Assembly (NCBI RefSeq): GCF_014633365.1
Contig: NC_068339.1
Span: forward strand, 30,761,316-30,825,315
From: Diospyros lotus
Taxonomy: Eukaryota > Streptophyta > Magnoliopsida > Ericales > Ebenaceae
DNA: 64,000 nucleotides
Direction: 5' to 3'
The notes beneath the pieces are model-generated. The model worked only from the letters and a program-made list of their open reading frames with translations, had not been told where the DNA came from and did not search any database. The translations under genes and the position numbers were made by a program. Numbering within the stretch: position 1 is the stretch's first letter; every line of letters starts with the position of its first letter. This document shows, in pieces, positions 32,867 to 44,648 of the stretch.

Positions 32867-34780
32867 ATCTCAGCTCTAGGGCACTCCCGACAGTCAATTC
32901 GGTCATTCATACGGTAATAAATTACCGTTATACACTCTATTTATCCTTAAATTCCATTTTTACCCCAAGATAAATTACCCTTGAGTCCTTTAGAATTTCT
33001 AGGGTATTACAGAGGGTATAAGCCATAGGGTATTAGCGTTGTCTCTCGTTCTTTCTTTCTCTCTAGTTTTCAAAACCCTTGGAGGTGGTGCAAGTTCCTA
33101 CATTTTTGCTTCTTTTTCCAGCAGCTCAGTTCTGTCATCTTCTTCCTTCATCGGCTTTATTCTTGGTATTTATATCCATCAAAGGTAAGTTCTTTCTTTT
33201 TCCTAAACCCCTTTTCCATGTCAGAAATTCTTTCATTTCATTCTAGAAAGTTTGTATTTGGGAACTCTTATTTTCGGACAGATTAACCATATTGTACTCC
33301 TTGAGGTATAACTTCTTGTGGTTATATTTGATTTAAAATCTAATTTTTGTTCTAGAAACTAGACATCATAAGCTTTATTTTGGACATATTACTTGAATTA
33401 TTTGGATACGTTTTGAGCCCATAATAGCCTTTTGAATCACTACCTAAATCTAAAATTTTATTATTTTCGGGTAAACTAACATTGTTTTGGTTTTTGGGGT
33501 ATAACTTTTTGTGTTTATATCTAATTTGTAATCTACTTGTTGTTTTAGAAACTAGAGATCTTGAGCTTTAATTTAGCCATATTATTCGCAGTATTTGGCC
33601 AAGTTATGAGCCTAATACAGGTCCTTGAATTCACCGCTTATAATCTAGAATTTCTAGAATTTAGCTTATTCAATTCCTTTTTGTGTTGGCTGAGCTTCCT
33701 ATATTTGATATTATGGTTCTTGCCCTACTATTGTGTTTAATCTTGTTGTTCTTCCTAGATTATTGATGAAACTAGTTAAAGGCTTTAATAGGGCTTTGGT
33801 TTACCCTATATTTCCTAAGGAATGGTGCTTTCTTGATTAGTTCCATGCAAGACTTTGGTTAGCTTGTATATATGTTGTACCATGTGCCTATTGTCCTATT
33901 GTAGGTTCATGTTGGTGTTAAAGTATTCATTCATTATTTGTATGTTATAGTTAATCATTACTGGGGGTAAAAGTACATTCATAAGCATGATGATGAGTGT
34001 ATTACATAGCCATGCGTGGCATGTGTTTTGGAATATTTTTAAGAGCATGGTCGTATATGCTTACAATCATGAATATGCTTCGAGATGCTTATGTGTGCAC
34101 GATAATTATTTTGCATCGTTATTATTTTGCACGACGAACTATGTCTAGGAGGTACCCTAAAGCTCAGTAGGCATTTACCTGACGTGAGGGAGGTTTAACT
34201 CAGATGTTACGACTTTTATGTCAAAAACTCCATAGGCGCAAGTCTGACGCGAGAAAGGACTTCAGTCCACAGATTAATGGTTACATTGACAGATACTTAT
34301 GTGGGCCTATGGGCCGTATGTGGGCATATAATGTAGTGAAACATAGTATGGGTGAATGTGATGTAATGAGTAATTCTATATTGTGTTGATTACTATTGCT
34401 TCACATTTCTTTGATTTTTATTGCTTCATGTTTCTTTCAAATTATACTTGTTGAGCCTTGTGACTTATACTTGCTTTTGCATCATTCTAGGTAAAGGGAA
34501 AGCTATGGATGAGGATGAGTCTAGTGGAACTTGATTCTTGATAGGGTATATTTGTGTACATAACCTTCCTGACTAAGAGATCTTTGGGAGACGTTTTCTT
34601 TTTCTTTTAACTTAGTGTGTAGAAGGAAACAATTTTGTTTTGTTATGCCAGATTTTATGGCATCTTTTGAGAATGATAGGTGGTTAAACCCGAATATGAA
34701 TGATTAAATGAGTTGTGATTTAATTAGTATTTATGTTCTTTCTTGACCAAAAGAGGACGATTGGAGGCAGGGTCACAACA

Positions 34781-35046
34781 GTAGGGAGCGGGCCCTGGCG
34801 ACGAATCCGTTCGGGGGGCAGTTGGCACCTGAAAGCACTTTGACGCTCGAGTGAGTAAGAGAGTGAGGAGAAAACAATGTATAAATAGGTCAGAGGTCAA
34901 AACACACATTGACTCTAAAGAGAGCTAGTTGATATAGGAGGAGGAGACGTTTTCTTTCATGCATGCATCGTGTGTTTGCAGGTGATGGGACTGACTATCC
35001 AACGCCAGTGGAGGTTCCCAGGTGGTAGAATGGTGGCGACGCGACC
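34781..35046 (+). other. Host DNA around the Del element, probably an older LTR fragment
   Basis: A GC-richer piece lies between the Del element and solo LTR C. It has a plus-strand TATA box (TGTATAAATAGGT, 34879-34891) and text like GTTGGCACCTGAAAGC, which suggests an old gypsy LTR. It rejoins 50389 across TSD CGACC. No ORF. Confidence 0.45.
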
Positions 35047-35134
35047 TGTAATGCCCCCTTTTTTATAATTAATATTTATACATTTTCCCCAGGGATGTGA
35101 TGCCAGCATGGCTACCAAAAACTCATGGCGACCT

Positions 35135-36357
35135 TGTTAGTGCACATTGCCATACTTGAGATCACATAAGATACATTGACGAGAGGATCGTATTACACGG
35201 TAACCATGCTCGTGAAAGGTTATTTGCAGATTATGAATCCTTCTGAATAATTGGGTAGGCATGATGCCTTGCTAGAGGCCAATCTTGTCTTATGTGTTTG
35301 TACCGACACATTGCCAACATATTCGGAAGCCTAATGAGTCATACGCAATAGGCACGGTCCCTGGCTTAAACCAGGAGAGTGGACGTATGGTTAAGTGGGA
35401 CACTTCGGCAAGAAGTTGTGCTGTCGTAGGTTCTCACGGAAAAAGAACAAATAGACGTAATGACGTCAATATGACGAGAAGTCGTCATAATGGAAAGAGT
35501 TTCCTAAAATGGCAATTAATTAAATTAGGAAGGAGTTTCTAATTTAATAATTTTCTATTTGTTGGAGTGGCAAATAAGAAATAAAATATATTTGGGCTTA
35601 AGTTAATATTTGGACTAAATTAGATTTGGGCCAAATATTAAATTAAATATTATATTTGGACTAAATTGAATTTGGGCCAAATATTAAAATAAATATTATA
35701 TTTGGACTAAATTAGATTGGGGCCAAATATTAAATATTATATTTGAACCAAATTAGATTTGGGCCAAATATTAAATAAAATATATTTGGGCTTGAATTAG
35801 ATTTGGGCCATAATATTTTATTTAACCTATAAATGGATTGGGCCATTTAATTATATTTATAGTTGGACTAGAATAAGCGCACTTAAGATTCTAATTAAAT
35901 TAGAATTAATGGGCTAGCCCAATCCATTAGGGTTTTAGAAACCCTAGGATATTTCACTATAAATATCCCTTTATGGGTTGCCCAAAATTTGAAGTGATTT
36001 TTGGTGTCGTTTTTCAAGAGTTGAAAAACGTATTGCCGTCCACTCTTCCCGTTTCTTTTTGGCATCAATTTGAAATGTGGGTGTTCTTTTACCTTCCATA
36101 CACAAGCCGCGCAAAGGAGAAGGAGCTAGCACTCCTATTCCGCTCTCCTTGCCAACGGTTTCGTGCCGCGTATCACGAGTTAGAGGCCGGACACTTGGAC
36201 GGCTTGAATCCGCGAACGACTCGATAATCTAAAGGTTAGATTTATTTATTTGTTTGTGAATGATTTAATTTCGACGTTGATCCAATCGCCGGGATCGGGG
36301 TAAGTTCAAAATTTTGAACTACGCTGATTACCCCGTAGCGATCTTGCTTTACTTTCA
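35135..36357 (+). repeat. 5' LTR of the copia element (1223 bp, internally deleted)
   Basis: It starts TGTTAGTG and ends TTGCTTTACTTTCA. After the first eight bases it jumps to the position matching 42664 of the 3' LTR, so 774 bp are missing; the remainder aligns with no net length change. It holds four to five copies of a roughly 50-bp ATATTTGGACTAAATTAGAT unit (35585-35810) and a TATA box CTATAAATAT (35957-35966). Confidence 0.9.
35957..35966 (+). promoter_or_regulatory. TATA box of the copia 5' LTR
   Basis: CTATAAATAT follows the CCTAGGATATTTCA stretch. The same box is in the 3' LTR at about 43479-43488. It survives the 774-bp deletion, which removed mainly upstream U3 sequence. Confidence 0.6.
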
Positions 36358-36358
36358 G

Positions 36359-36370
36359 TGGTATCAGAGC
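36359..36370 (+). other. Primer binding site, tRNA-iMet type
   Basis: TGGTATCAGAGC lies one base after the 5' LTR end and is complementary to the 3' end of initiator tRNA-Met. Confidence 0.88.
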
Positions 36371-36479
36371 CATCGTCGAAATATTTCAATTCCTTACGTG
36401 CGGATTCGGTTATGTTGTTATTTGTGAAATAATTAAATGATTGTTGCGTTTGTATTTTTTGGATTGCAAAACGTTTTTG

Positions 36480-37010
36480 GGTGAAGGGCAAAAGATCGTT
36501 TATGACACGAAAAAGGGCGAAACGGGGTTCGGGGTGCATACGGATGCACCGGGGCGTTGAAAGACGCGACCGAGCGGGGCCCGCGCGCTGGGCACTGCCT
36601 GGGCGCGCGCAGAGCCCGGCCAGGCGCGGCCCCAGCCGCGGTCGCGCGTGCGCAAGGCGGCCCCAAGCGTGGCCGCGCGCGCGCATCGTGCGGCCAGGCG
36701 CAGGCACGACCCGCGACCCACACGCGGCCAGCGGGTTCGACCCGCGAGCGGCCCGCGGCCCCAGCGGCCTGAGCGCGCCCTTGTGTGGCCCACGCGGCCC
36801 CTGCTGCCCGCACGGGCTGCGGCCGCGCGCGCCTAGCGCGGCCCATGCGCGCCCCATGAGCACCCAGGCGCGCCCCATGGGCCTTGCAGCCTGGCAACAT
36901 GTTCGACATGCTGCCCAGCCGCCTCCCAGCCCCTCCCGCTCCCTCGGGTTTCGGTTTGACCCTTCCCGGGGGTCCCCGTGAAGCACCCAGGCTGACCCTT
37001 CGGTGGCCCA
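36480..37010. other. GC-rich island in the copia leader
   Basis: About 530 bases are very rich in G and C, with many CGCG and GCGC runs, between AT-rich flanks. Long frames are open on both strands and in most phases, which is what high GC without stop codons gives. None resembles a known domain, so no gene is called. The rest of the leader (37011-38353) is AT-rich, with three copies of TTGTTGAGTCACTCAAGG at 37894, 37995 and about 38149, and no ORF. Confidence 0.7.
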
Positions 37011-38353
37011 GTGCATTCCGTTCTCTTTGGTGGGGTCCGGCCAAATTGTTTGGCTATTTTTATTATTTTTATCCGATCCATGAGTGTATGACACTTATGG
37101 GCCGTGATTAAAAATGGGCCAGGGCCATTAATTGGGTTATTTATTAATTAATGGGCTGCTAATGTATGTTTGACATACATTGGTTGATCCAAGGCCTATT
37201 GAGCCTTGTTAGTTAGACTAATGGATGGAGCCCAAGCCCAACACAATTAAAACAATTTTGTTTTTCCAAAATCATACAAATTTTTCAATTTATTGAAAGC
37301 GTTTTATTAAGATTGAAATAGATGCGACAATTAATTGACATAATCTAAATGAATCAATTAGATTGATTGCATGGGTGTATGGTATGGATCGAGTTGACCA
37401 TTTATTTTATGTTGGGAATAAATGCTTGTAAATTTGGTTTTTGAAATAGGGCCTACGTGTCCTGCCTCTCTTATATTCTGATATACATTCTCTTCTCATC
37501 TCACTCCCCCCGAATGTAACTCGGGGTTTCTGATTCTATGTAATGTATGTAGAATAGAATAGAGTAGCGATAGTTGTAGTTTGTATGAAGAGCAAGAGAT
37601 GGAGCCAAATTGAAGACAAGATTCGAAGACCAATGAAGGCTTGAAGAATGTGCTTATGAAGCAAGATGTGATTCTTCACCTAGGTTTGACCCGCTAGCTT
37701 CCCTTCTATGGCTCGAGGGGACTAGCCGTAGTTATCCATACCATACACCGGTTTGAGTCGTTTATTATGCATTATTAATTTGATTAATTGCATGTGATGA
37801 GACCTAAGTAAATAAATAATAAATCCCTCATTAATATTAAGCCAACTTGCCTTCCATCATTATGAAGCATTAGGTTTCTAGCTGGCATTTGATTTGTTGA
37901 GTCACTCAAGGTCATGTGTCACCTATGATTCCTATGCTTCATGGGCCATGAGATGTCCCTGAATGATGGGTCCAACTTAACTAGAAAGGTGGGGTTTGTT
38001 GAGTCACTCAAGGCCTTACTGAGTATAGAGGCAAAGATTGGGAGTCACATAAGATGTGCTTGGCAAGGAGTTGTCAACCCAATGAATCTAGGAGTTGCAT
38101 GGAGATGCAATTGGTAGCAAGTACCTACCTAATCGATCCTAGCACAATTTGTTGAGTCACTCAAGGTTATGCGAGGGGAGATGGGATCCTAGCTCACTAG
38201 GAAATCTTCCAACGGGATTTCCCGAGTTATGTCTTGAGGGTGGCAAACTCGTAGAAAATAGTGGGAGCGATCATAAAATATTACTTCTTGCAATTTATGA
38301 TTTCGCAATTTAATATGATTATAATAATATCTCTATTCAGTTGTTGATCCAGA

Positions 38354-41300
38354 ATGTCTGGAAACATGTCGATAAGATCGATACTCGAGGGCAATAATAC
38401 CTTCAATGAGACTAATTTCTATGACTGGGAGATCATCTTGAGGATAGTCCTCACGTATGATAAGATTCTTTATGCGATAAAGAGCTATCTTCTTACGAAG
38501 CCACCAGTTAAAGAAATAATAGCACATTAGGCCTAGACGATGCACGAGAGTGATATGATCATCGCTTGGTGTATCATCTTGGCTGCCATGACCCCGAAAC
38601 ATAGGTCGCCACATAAGAGTTATGATGCCTATGAGATCATGGCTAGGCTCAAGGATCATCTGTTGAGAAGCATGTCATGGAGATGATATGTTTTATCAAT
38701 AGGTTGCTAGAGCTGAACTTGGGTATGGATGCTAAAACTTACCTTAGATTTGTTGCTATAGTCCCTCCCTAAAAGTTATGGAAAAGACTCTTGGAGAGTG
38801 GTTGTCCATACTAAGGGAGACCGAACCTAAAATTGATTATAGGTTAAGGGAAGTGTTCTCTTAGTTGAAGGGCCTAAGACGCATAGGGGCAAGCCCAAGA
38901 GTAAGAAAGCTTAAAGGAAGAAAAGTTCTTCCATAGCGCAATCTAGAAGAGTCCAGAAGACCAAAACCTAAAAGGGTAAATAGGATACGATATATTTCAA
39001 TTATGATAAACCGGGAGGTGTAGAGTAAGAAGAGTTCTACTCAAGGCACTTCAGGTATTTATATTATTGGATTTAATCTATCTGCTTTTGATTAGTCCAC
39101 ATGGGTATTAGATATTGGATCTAGTGCTCATATTTACACTTTCGTGTATGGGCTTAGGAGTACGAGGAGATTAATAATAGGAGAAGTGTACCTACACGTG
39201 GTAAATGGATCAAAAGTTGTTCCATTAGTTGTAGAGACCTATTTATTGACATTATCCATAGGGCTTGTATTAGATTTACATAACTGTTACTACAATCCTA
39301 GTTTAACTAGGAATATAATTTCTAATTCTTGTTTGACAAGGATGGATATTCATTTTTATTTAAAGGACAATAGTTGTTCATTTTATAAAAATGAGTTGTT
39401 TTATGGTAAAGCAACAATATGTAACAGTTTGTATGTCCTTGATGTTGATACTCCTATCAATAACATAAATATTAAGCGACTTAAATCAGGTGATTTAAAT
39501 AGCACTTATTTATGGCATTGTTGCCTTGGCCATATAAATGAGACCCGCATATCCAACTTGTATAAAGCTGGATATCTTGGCACATTTGATTATGAATCAT
39601 ATGGTGCTTGCGAATCTTGTTTACTTGGCAAGATGACTAAGTCTCTTTTTAAAGTAAAGAGAGGCTACATAAGTGCTAGGGTTTGTGCACATTGATGTGT
39701 GTGGACCCATGTCCACCCAAGCTAGAGGTGGATATGTCTACTTCATAACCTTTATTGATGATAGATCATGTTTTGGTTATGTGTATCTTATGGAACACAA
39801 ATCTGAGGCTTTTGAAAAGTTCAAAGAATTCAGATTTGAAGTAGAGAAACAAACTGGGAAAAGTATCAAATTACTTCGATCAGATCGAGGTGGTGAATAC
39901 TTGAACAGTGAGTTTCTAGATCATCTGAAGCAAAATGTGATTCTCTCATAATGGACTCCACCTGGAACATCAGAGAGGAATGGTGTGTCTAAAGGAGGAA
40001 TAGGACCTTGTTGGACATGGTCTGGTCCATGATGAGTCACGCTGAACTCCCTATTTCATTTTGGGGATACGCACTCCTTACCGCGATCTTTGTTTTGAAC
40101 AGGGTTCCAAGTAAATCAGTTACTCAGACTCCATATAAGATATGGAAAGGAAAGAAGCCAAATTGGTCTTTCCTTAAGATTTGGGGTTGTCAAATTTATG
40201 TTAAACTTGTTGACAGTAATAAGCTACAACCCAAATCAACGAGATATCTGTTTGTGGGATATCCAAATGGATATTACTTTTACCACCCATGTGAACAAAA
40301 GGTGTTTTGTTGCCAAGCATGTGGTATTCCTTGAGAAGGAATTCTTAAATGCTGTGGCTAGTGGGAGGAATGTTAAGCTCGAAGAGATTCGAGGCGAACC
40401 ACAAACAAATATTTCCCTCCAGGAACTTGAGAAAGATCAGACACAAGATGTTGTGTCAACTCCCCAACCTTCTACACAAGAACCTCATAGGTGGATGAGG
40501 GTTCGTCGCGAGCAAGAGAGATATGAATTTCTTATCTTGGCACATGGAGATGTGCTTCTGGTTGAGAACGATGAGCCTACTACCTATGATGAGGCAATGT
40601 CTGACATTGACTCTGGGTTATGGCAGATGGATGACAAAAACAGCTTTCCTTAAAGGAAACCTGGTCGAGAATGTGTATATGACACAGCCTGACAGTTTTG
40701 TTACTCATAAACATGCAAATAAGATTTGCAACTTGCAACGGTCCATTTATGGACTAAGGCAAGCATCCCGGAGTTAGGATCAATGTTTTGATGAAAAGAT
40801 CAAAAGGTTTGATTTTTCACAAAAAGGAAGTTGATCCGTGTGTTTACAAGAAGGTTAGTGGGAGCGTGGTGGTCCTTTTAGTCCTATATGTGGACAATTT
40901 ATTGCTCATAGGGAATGGTGTTCCCATGATGCAATTAGTTAAAATATGGCTTTCAAAGTATTTTCTCCATGAAGAATTTGGGAAAACCAGCCTATATTCT
41001 GGGAATAAGGATCTATAGAGATAGATCCAAGAGGTTGCTAGCACTCTCCTATAGCGCGTACATTGACAGGGTGCTAAAGAGGTTTAGCATGGAAGATTCT
41101 AGGAGGAGAAGTCTTCCCATGTTACATGGAATACATCTCTCCAAGGCTATGTGTTCGAAGACACAGAGATAGGATGAGTCGAGCGCAATATGCCTTGGCT
41201 ATTGGCTCAATCATGTATGCCATGTTATGTATGAGGCCTGATATCGCATATACTTTGAGCATATGCAGTAGATATCGAGCTGATCCAGGTGAGAAACACT

Positions 41301-41870
41301 GGATTGCTGTGAAAAACATTCTTAAGTACTTGTGAAGCACTAAAGAGATGTTTTTTTTGCCATTTGGAGAATAAGAGCATACCATGAAGGGGTTCATGGA
41401 TGCCAATTTCTAATTCGACCATGATGATTTTAAATCACGCACAGTCGAAATTCATATTCTGCCTATATGGCTGGGCCATGAGTTGGAAGAGTTCCAACAA
41501 GAAATAGTGGCAAATTCAACAACTGAAGTCGAATACATAACAACATTCGAAGCAGCTAAGGAGGTTGTATGGATCCGTAAGTTCACTGATGAACTTAAAG
41601 TGGTGTCCAATTTTGTTGATCCAATAACAGTTATTGGGACAACACTGGAGCCATCGCGTAAGCGAAGGAACCACGGTCTCATCAACGGACCAAATTTGTA
41701 TTGCGACATCACCATATGATAATGGAGATTATCAGCTGAGGTGACATACATAGAGAAAGTGTCGATGGATGACAACGTCGTAGATCCCTTGACTAAAGCT
41801 CTGTCCCAGGAGAAACATGAAAGTCATGTTCGATCATCAGGTATAAGATACATAAGTGATTGGCTCTAGT
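38354..41870 (+). pseudogene. Copia gag-pol polyprotein, decayed
   Basis: The gag start is MSGNMSIRSILEGN (38354) followed by NFYDWEIILRIVLTYDKIL. The zinc knuckle near 38985 has lost cysteines (YFNYDKPGG). The protease box near 39110 reads LDIGSSAHI, with Ile for the usual Thr. Gag-pre-integrase lies at 39144-39660 (LWHCCLGHI, ACESCLLGKMTK). The integrase core (39690-40050) has HIDVCGPM and LRSDRGGEY, but the region expected to hold the catalytic Glu reads NGVSKGG. The N-terminal part of reverse transcriptase is missing by deletion near 40620. Palm remains include LVLYVDNLLLIGNG (about 40885) and HEEFGKTSLYSG. The RNase H end (41480-41860) has STTEVEYI and VDPLTKALSQEKHESH. At least eight stops or frameshifts are present. 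Confidence 0.85.
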
Positions 41871-41883
41871 GCAAGTGGGAGAT

Positions 41884-43880
41884 TGTTAGTGTAGGTGCTC
41901 TAGACCCAATCAGATTGGGCATGTTGTACACTGACAATTGTAATCATGTTATTATTTGAATAAGGAGTTATTCAAATTCACAAGAAGTCATTCTATTAGT
42001 TTCTTGTTATTATTGTAATAACAGAATGAAACTAGATAGAAGTCCATATGATGTATACTGTGAATAATCTATAAAGATGTGAGATGATGCATCACAGTTT
42101 CTAGACATCATTAAACGTCCCAAGTCGTAGCAATGTCAAGAATGGACATTGACAATTGCGGTAAGACTTGTATGTGCTATGTTTTTGCTATGTGATAGCA
42201 ATGGGGGTCTCACACCCATAGGCATGGGGATGCCTAGACAAGTACATAGGTGACCAATGTTGGAGAACGTGTCACTGGACATGACTCGCCATGAGAATCC
42301 ATTTTGGTTATATGTTGATGGAATTCTTATACGAGATGGGTGTAACTAATCCTTGGACCTGAGGTTGTCACGGTCATCTCATAAGAAGACCGATATGCTT
42401 TGACATCGTTTCGATGGGCCTAGATAAAGGCTGCACGTGGGCGATCGTTGGGCATATCGTGAGGCTTATGGAGATGGGTGCATAACCAAGATGGGACTCG
42501 TCTATCCCTTGATAGAGGATGATGTATCTAAGGCGCCTTCGGTGGATATTCACTTTAAATCCATGGCCATGGTAAAAGAGATCAATAAGGAGTTATTGAT
42601 TTACTTTCTATTAAGTGAAGATATCCAGAAGACCGAAGAAAACTCATGTGATCGTTATCAAGCAACACATCGCCATACTTGAGATCACATAAGATACATT
42701 GACGAGAGGATCGTATTACACGGTAACCATGCTCGTGAAAGGTTATTTGCGCATTATGAATCCTTCTGAATAATTGGGTAGGCATGATGCCTTGCTAGAG
42801 GCCAATCTTGTCTTATGTGTTTGTACCGACACATTGCCAACATATTCGGAAGCCTAATGAGTCATACGCAATAGGCACGGTCCCTGGCTTAAACTAGGAG
42901 AGTAGACGTATGGTTAAGTAGGACACTTCAGCAAGAAGTTGTGCCGTCGTAGGTTCTCACGGAAAAAGAACAAATAGATGTAATGACGTCGATATGACGA
43001 GAAGTCGTCATAATGGAAAGAGTTTCCTAAAATGGCAATTAATTAAATTAGGAAGGAGTTTCTAATTTAATAATTTTCTATTTGTTGGAGTGGCAAATAA
43101 GAAATAAAATATATTTGGGCTTAAGTTAATATTTGGACTAAATTAGATTTGGGCCAAATATTAAATTAAATATTATATTTGGACTAAATTGGATTTGGGC
43201 CAAATATTAAAATAAATATTATATTTGGACTAAATTAGATTTGGGTCAAATATTAAATATTATATTTGGACTAAATTAGATTTGGGCCAAATATTAAATA
43301 AAATATATTTAGGCTTGAATTAGATTTGGGCCATAATATTTTATTTAACCTATAAATGGATTGGGCCATTTAATTATATTTCTAGTTGGACTAGAATAAG
43401 CCCACTTAAGATTCTAATTAAATTAGAATTAATGGGCTAGCCCAATCCATTAGGGTTTTAGAAACCCTAGGATATTTCACTATAAATATCCCTTTATGGG
43501 TTGCCCAAAATTCGAAGTGATTTTTGATGTCATTTTTCAAGAGTTGAAAAATGTATTGCCGTTCACTCTTCCCGTTTCTTTTTAGCATCAATTTGAAACG
43601 TGGGTGTTCTTTTACCGTCCATACACAAGCCGCGCAAAGGAGAAGGAGCTAGCACTCCTATTCCGCTCTCCTTGCTAACGGACGCGTGCCGCGTATCACG
43701 AGTTAGAGGTCGGACACTTGGACGTCTTAAATCCGCGAATGACTCGATAATCTAAAGGTTAGATTTATTTATTTGTTTGTGAATGATTTAATTTCGACGT
43801 TGATCCAATCGCCGGGATCAGGGTAAGTTCAAAATTTTGAACTACGCTGATTACCCCGTAGCGATCTTGCTTTACTTTCA
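41884..43880 (+). repeat. 3' LTR of the copia element (1997 bp)
   Basis: It starts TGTTAGTGTAGGTGCTCTAG right after the polypurine tract and ends TTGCTTTACTTTCA before TSD GACCT. The first 780 bases are unique to this copy because of the deletion in the 5' LTR. The TTTGGACTAAATTAG tandem units lie at about 43105-43330. Confidence 0.92.
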
Positions 43881-44648
43881 GACCTCTTCCTTGAAAACCC
43901 CGGCCGAGGAATTCAAGGGGAAGTGTCAAAATAGTTAGCACCAACCAGAGTCTTAATGAAGATACAACAACTAACATATTTACTTCTGATAACAAAACTT
44001 TCCTATTGCCTCATCAATCAACTTAATACATTTCTTAGCATACATCGAGATCAATTACATTTGGTAATACTAAATCTAACACGATATCTTATTACAACAT
44101 ATAAACTAGTAAGACACCACCAGAACCTTCTAATTGGGACTGCTCTATACACGTCTAACCCCTGCTTGACTGCCTACCTCATCCTTACTTGGTACCCTAC
44201 TCTTACCTGGAATGACGCAAGCAAAACTTAAGCCGCAAAGCTCGCAAGCATAATAATATGAAAGCAACAGGCTATGAGTAGAACTTTCTCCATACCATAT
44301 GCACTCCATGTCCATGCAACGACATTTCATGCCATGCTCAATACATGTGTTAACTCTAAATGCATAAACATAAAGTAAATTGCACATAAAGGGTCCTTGG
44401 GGCCCACATAAGAACACACACTGGTGCCCAAGTTCCACATACAAACCTACGAGCAGCCCAATATAGGCTACCATATCATCATTCCTGACCTGCCTTTTCC
44501 TGACCTTGGTCAACTTTTCCTGACATTCATAACATGCTTTTCCTGTCATACATAACATATTGCCACAATTGGTTTTTCCTATCATTTATAACTTATCATC
44601 ATAACATGTCGTTGTCATGGATCCGTTCCATGGTCTTACGCCTGTTGG

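Larger units (their letters stand above)
12104..33011 (-). repeat. Solo gypsy LTR (LTR B), split by three later insertions, TSD GAGGG
   Basis: The ends are TGTAACACCCCGCCC (12104) and CTAGGGTATTACA (33011), flanked by GAGGG on both sides (12099-12103, 33012-33016). A minus-strand TATA box (CTATAAATAG, near 30204-30215) and a typical start TGTAATACCCTAGAAATTC on the minus strand set the orientation. Its own sequence is 12104-14418 (less the insert at about 12890-14000), 29675-30964 and 32872-33011. These parts hold short AT-rich stretches and no coding signal. It was the target of the Athila element and of the gag-only solo LTR. Confidence 0.82.
11648..34780 (+). repeat. 3' LTR of the Del/Tekay element (LTR A), split into 11648-12103 and 33017-34780
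   Basis: It starts TGTAATGACCCGTTATCG straight after a polypurine tract and ends GGCAGGGTCACAACA at 34780. The two halves rejoin across the TSD GAGGG (12099-12103 and 33012-33016) of the solo LTR nested inside it, giving about 2.2 kb of LTR. The right half (33017-34780) has a pyrimidine-rich leader, a GGTAAGTTC splice-donor-like site (33184) and no credible ORF. The 5' LTR and the matching TSD are outside the window; the right flank is GTAGG. Confidence 0.7.
35135..43880 (+). mobile_element. Complete but decayed Ty1/copia retrotransposon, TSD GACCT
   Basis: Flanks are GACCT at 35130-35134 and 43881-43885. It has a 5' LTR with an internal deletion, a tRNA-iMet primer site, a leader with a GC-rich island, gag-pol remains in the order protease-integrase-reverse transcriptase-RNase H (the copia order), a polypurine tract (GCAAGTGGGAGAT, about 41871-41883) and a full 3' LTR. 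All pol domains are broken, so it is not autonomous. Confidence 0.9.

Noticed and set aside
36306..37111. Several long overlapping frames on both strands in the GC-rich island
   Set aside because: Open in almost every phase, low-complexity Ala/Arg/Gly/Pro content and no domain. Expected from GC-rich DNA with few stop codons.
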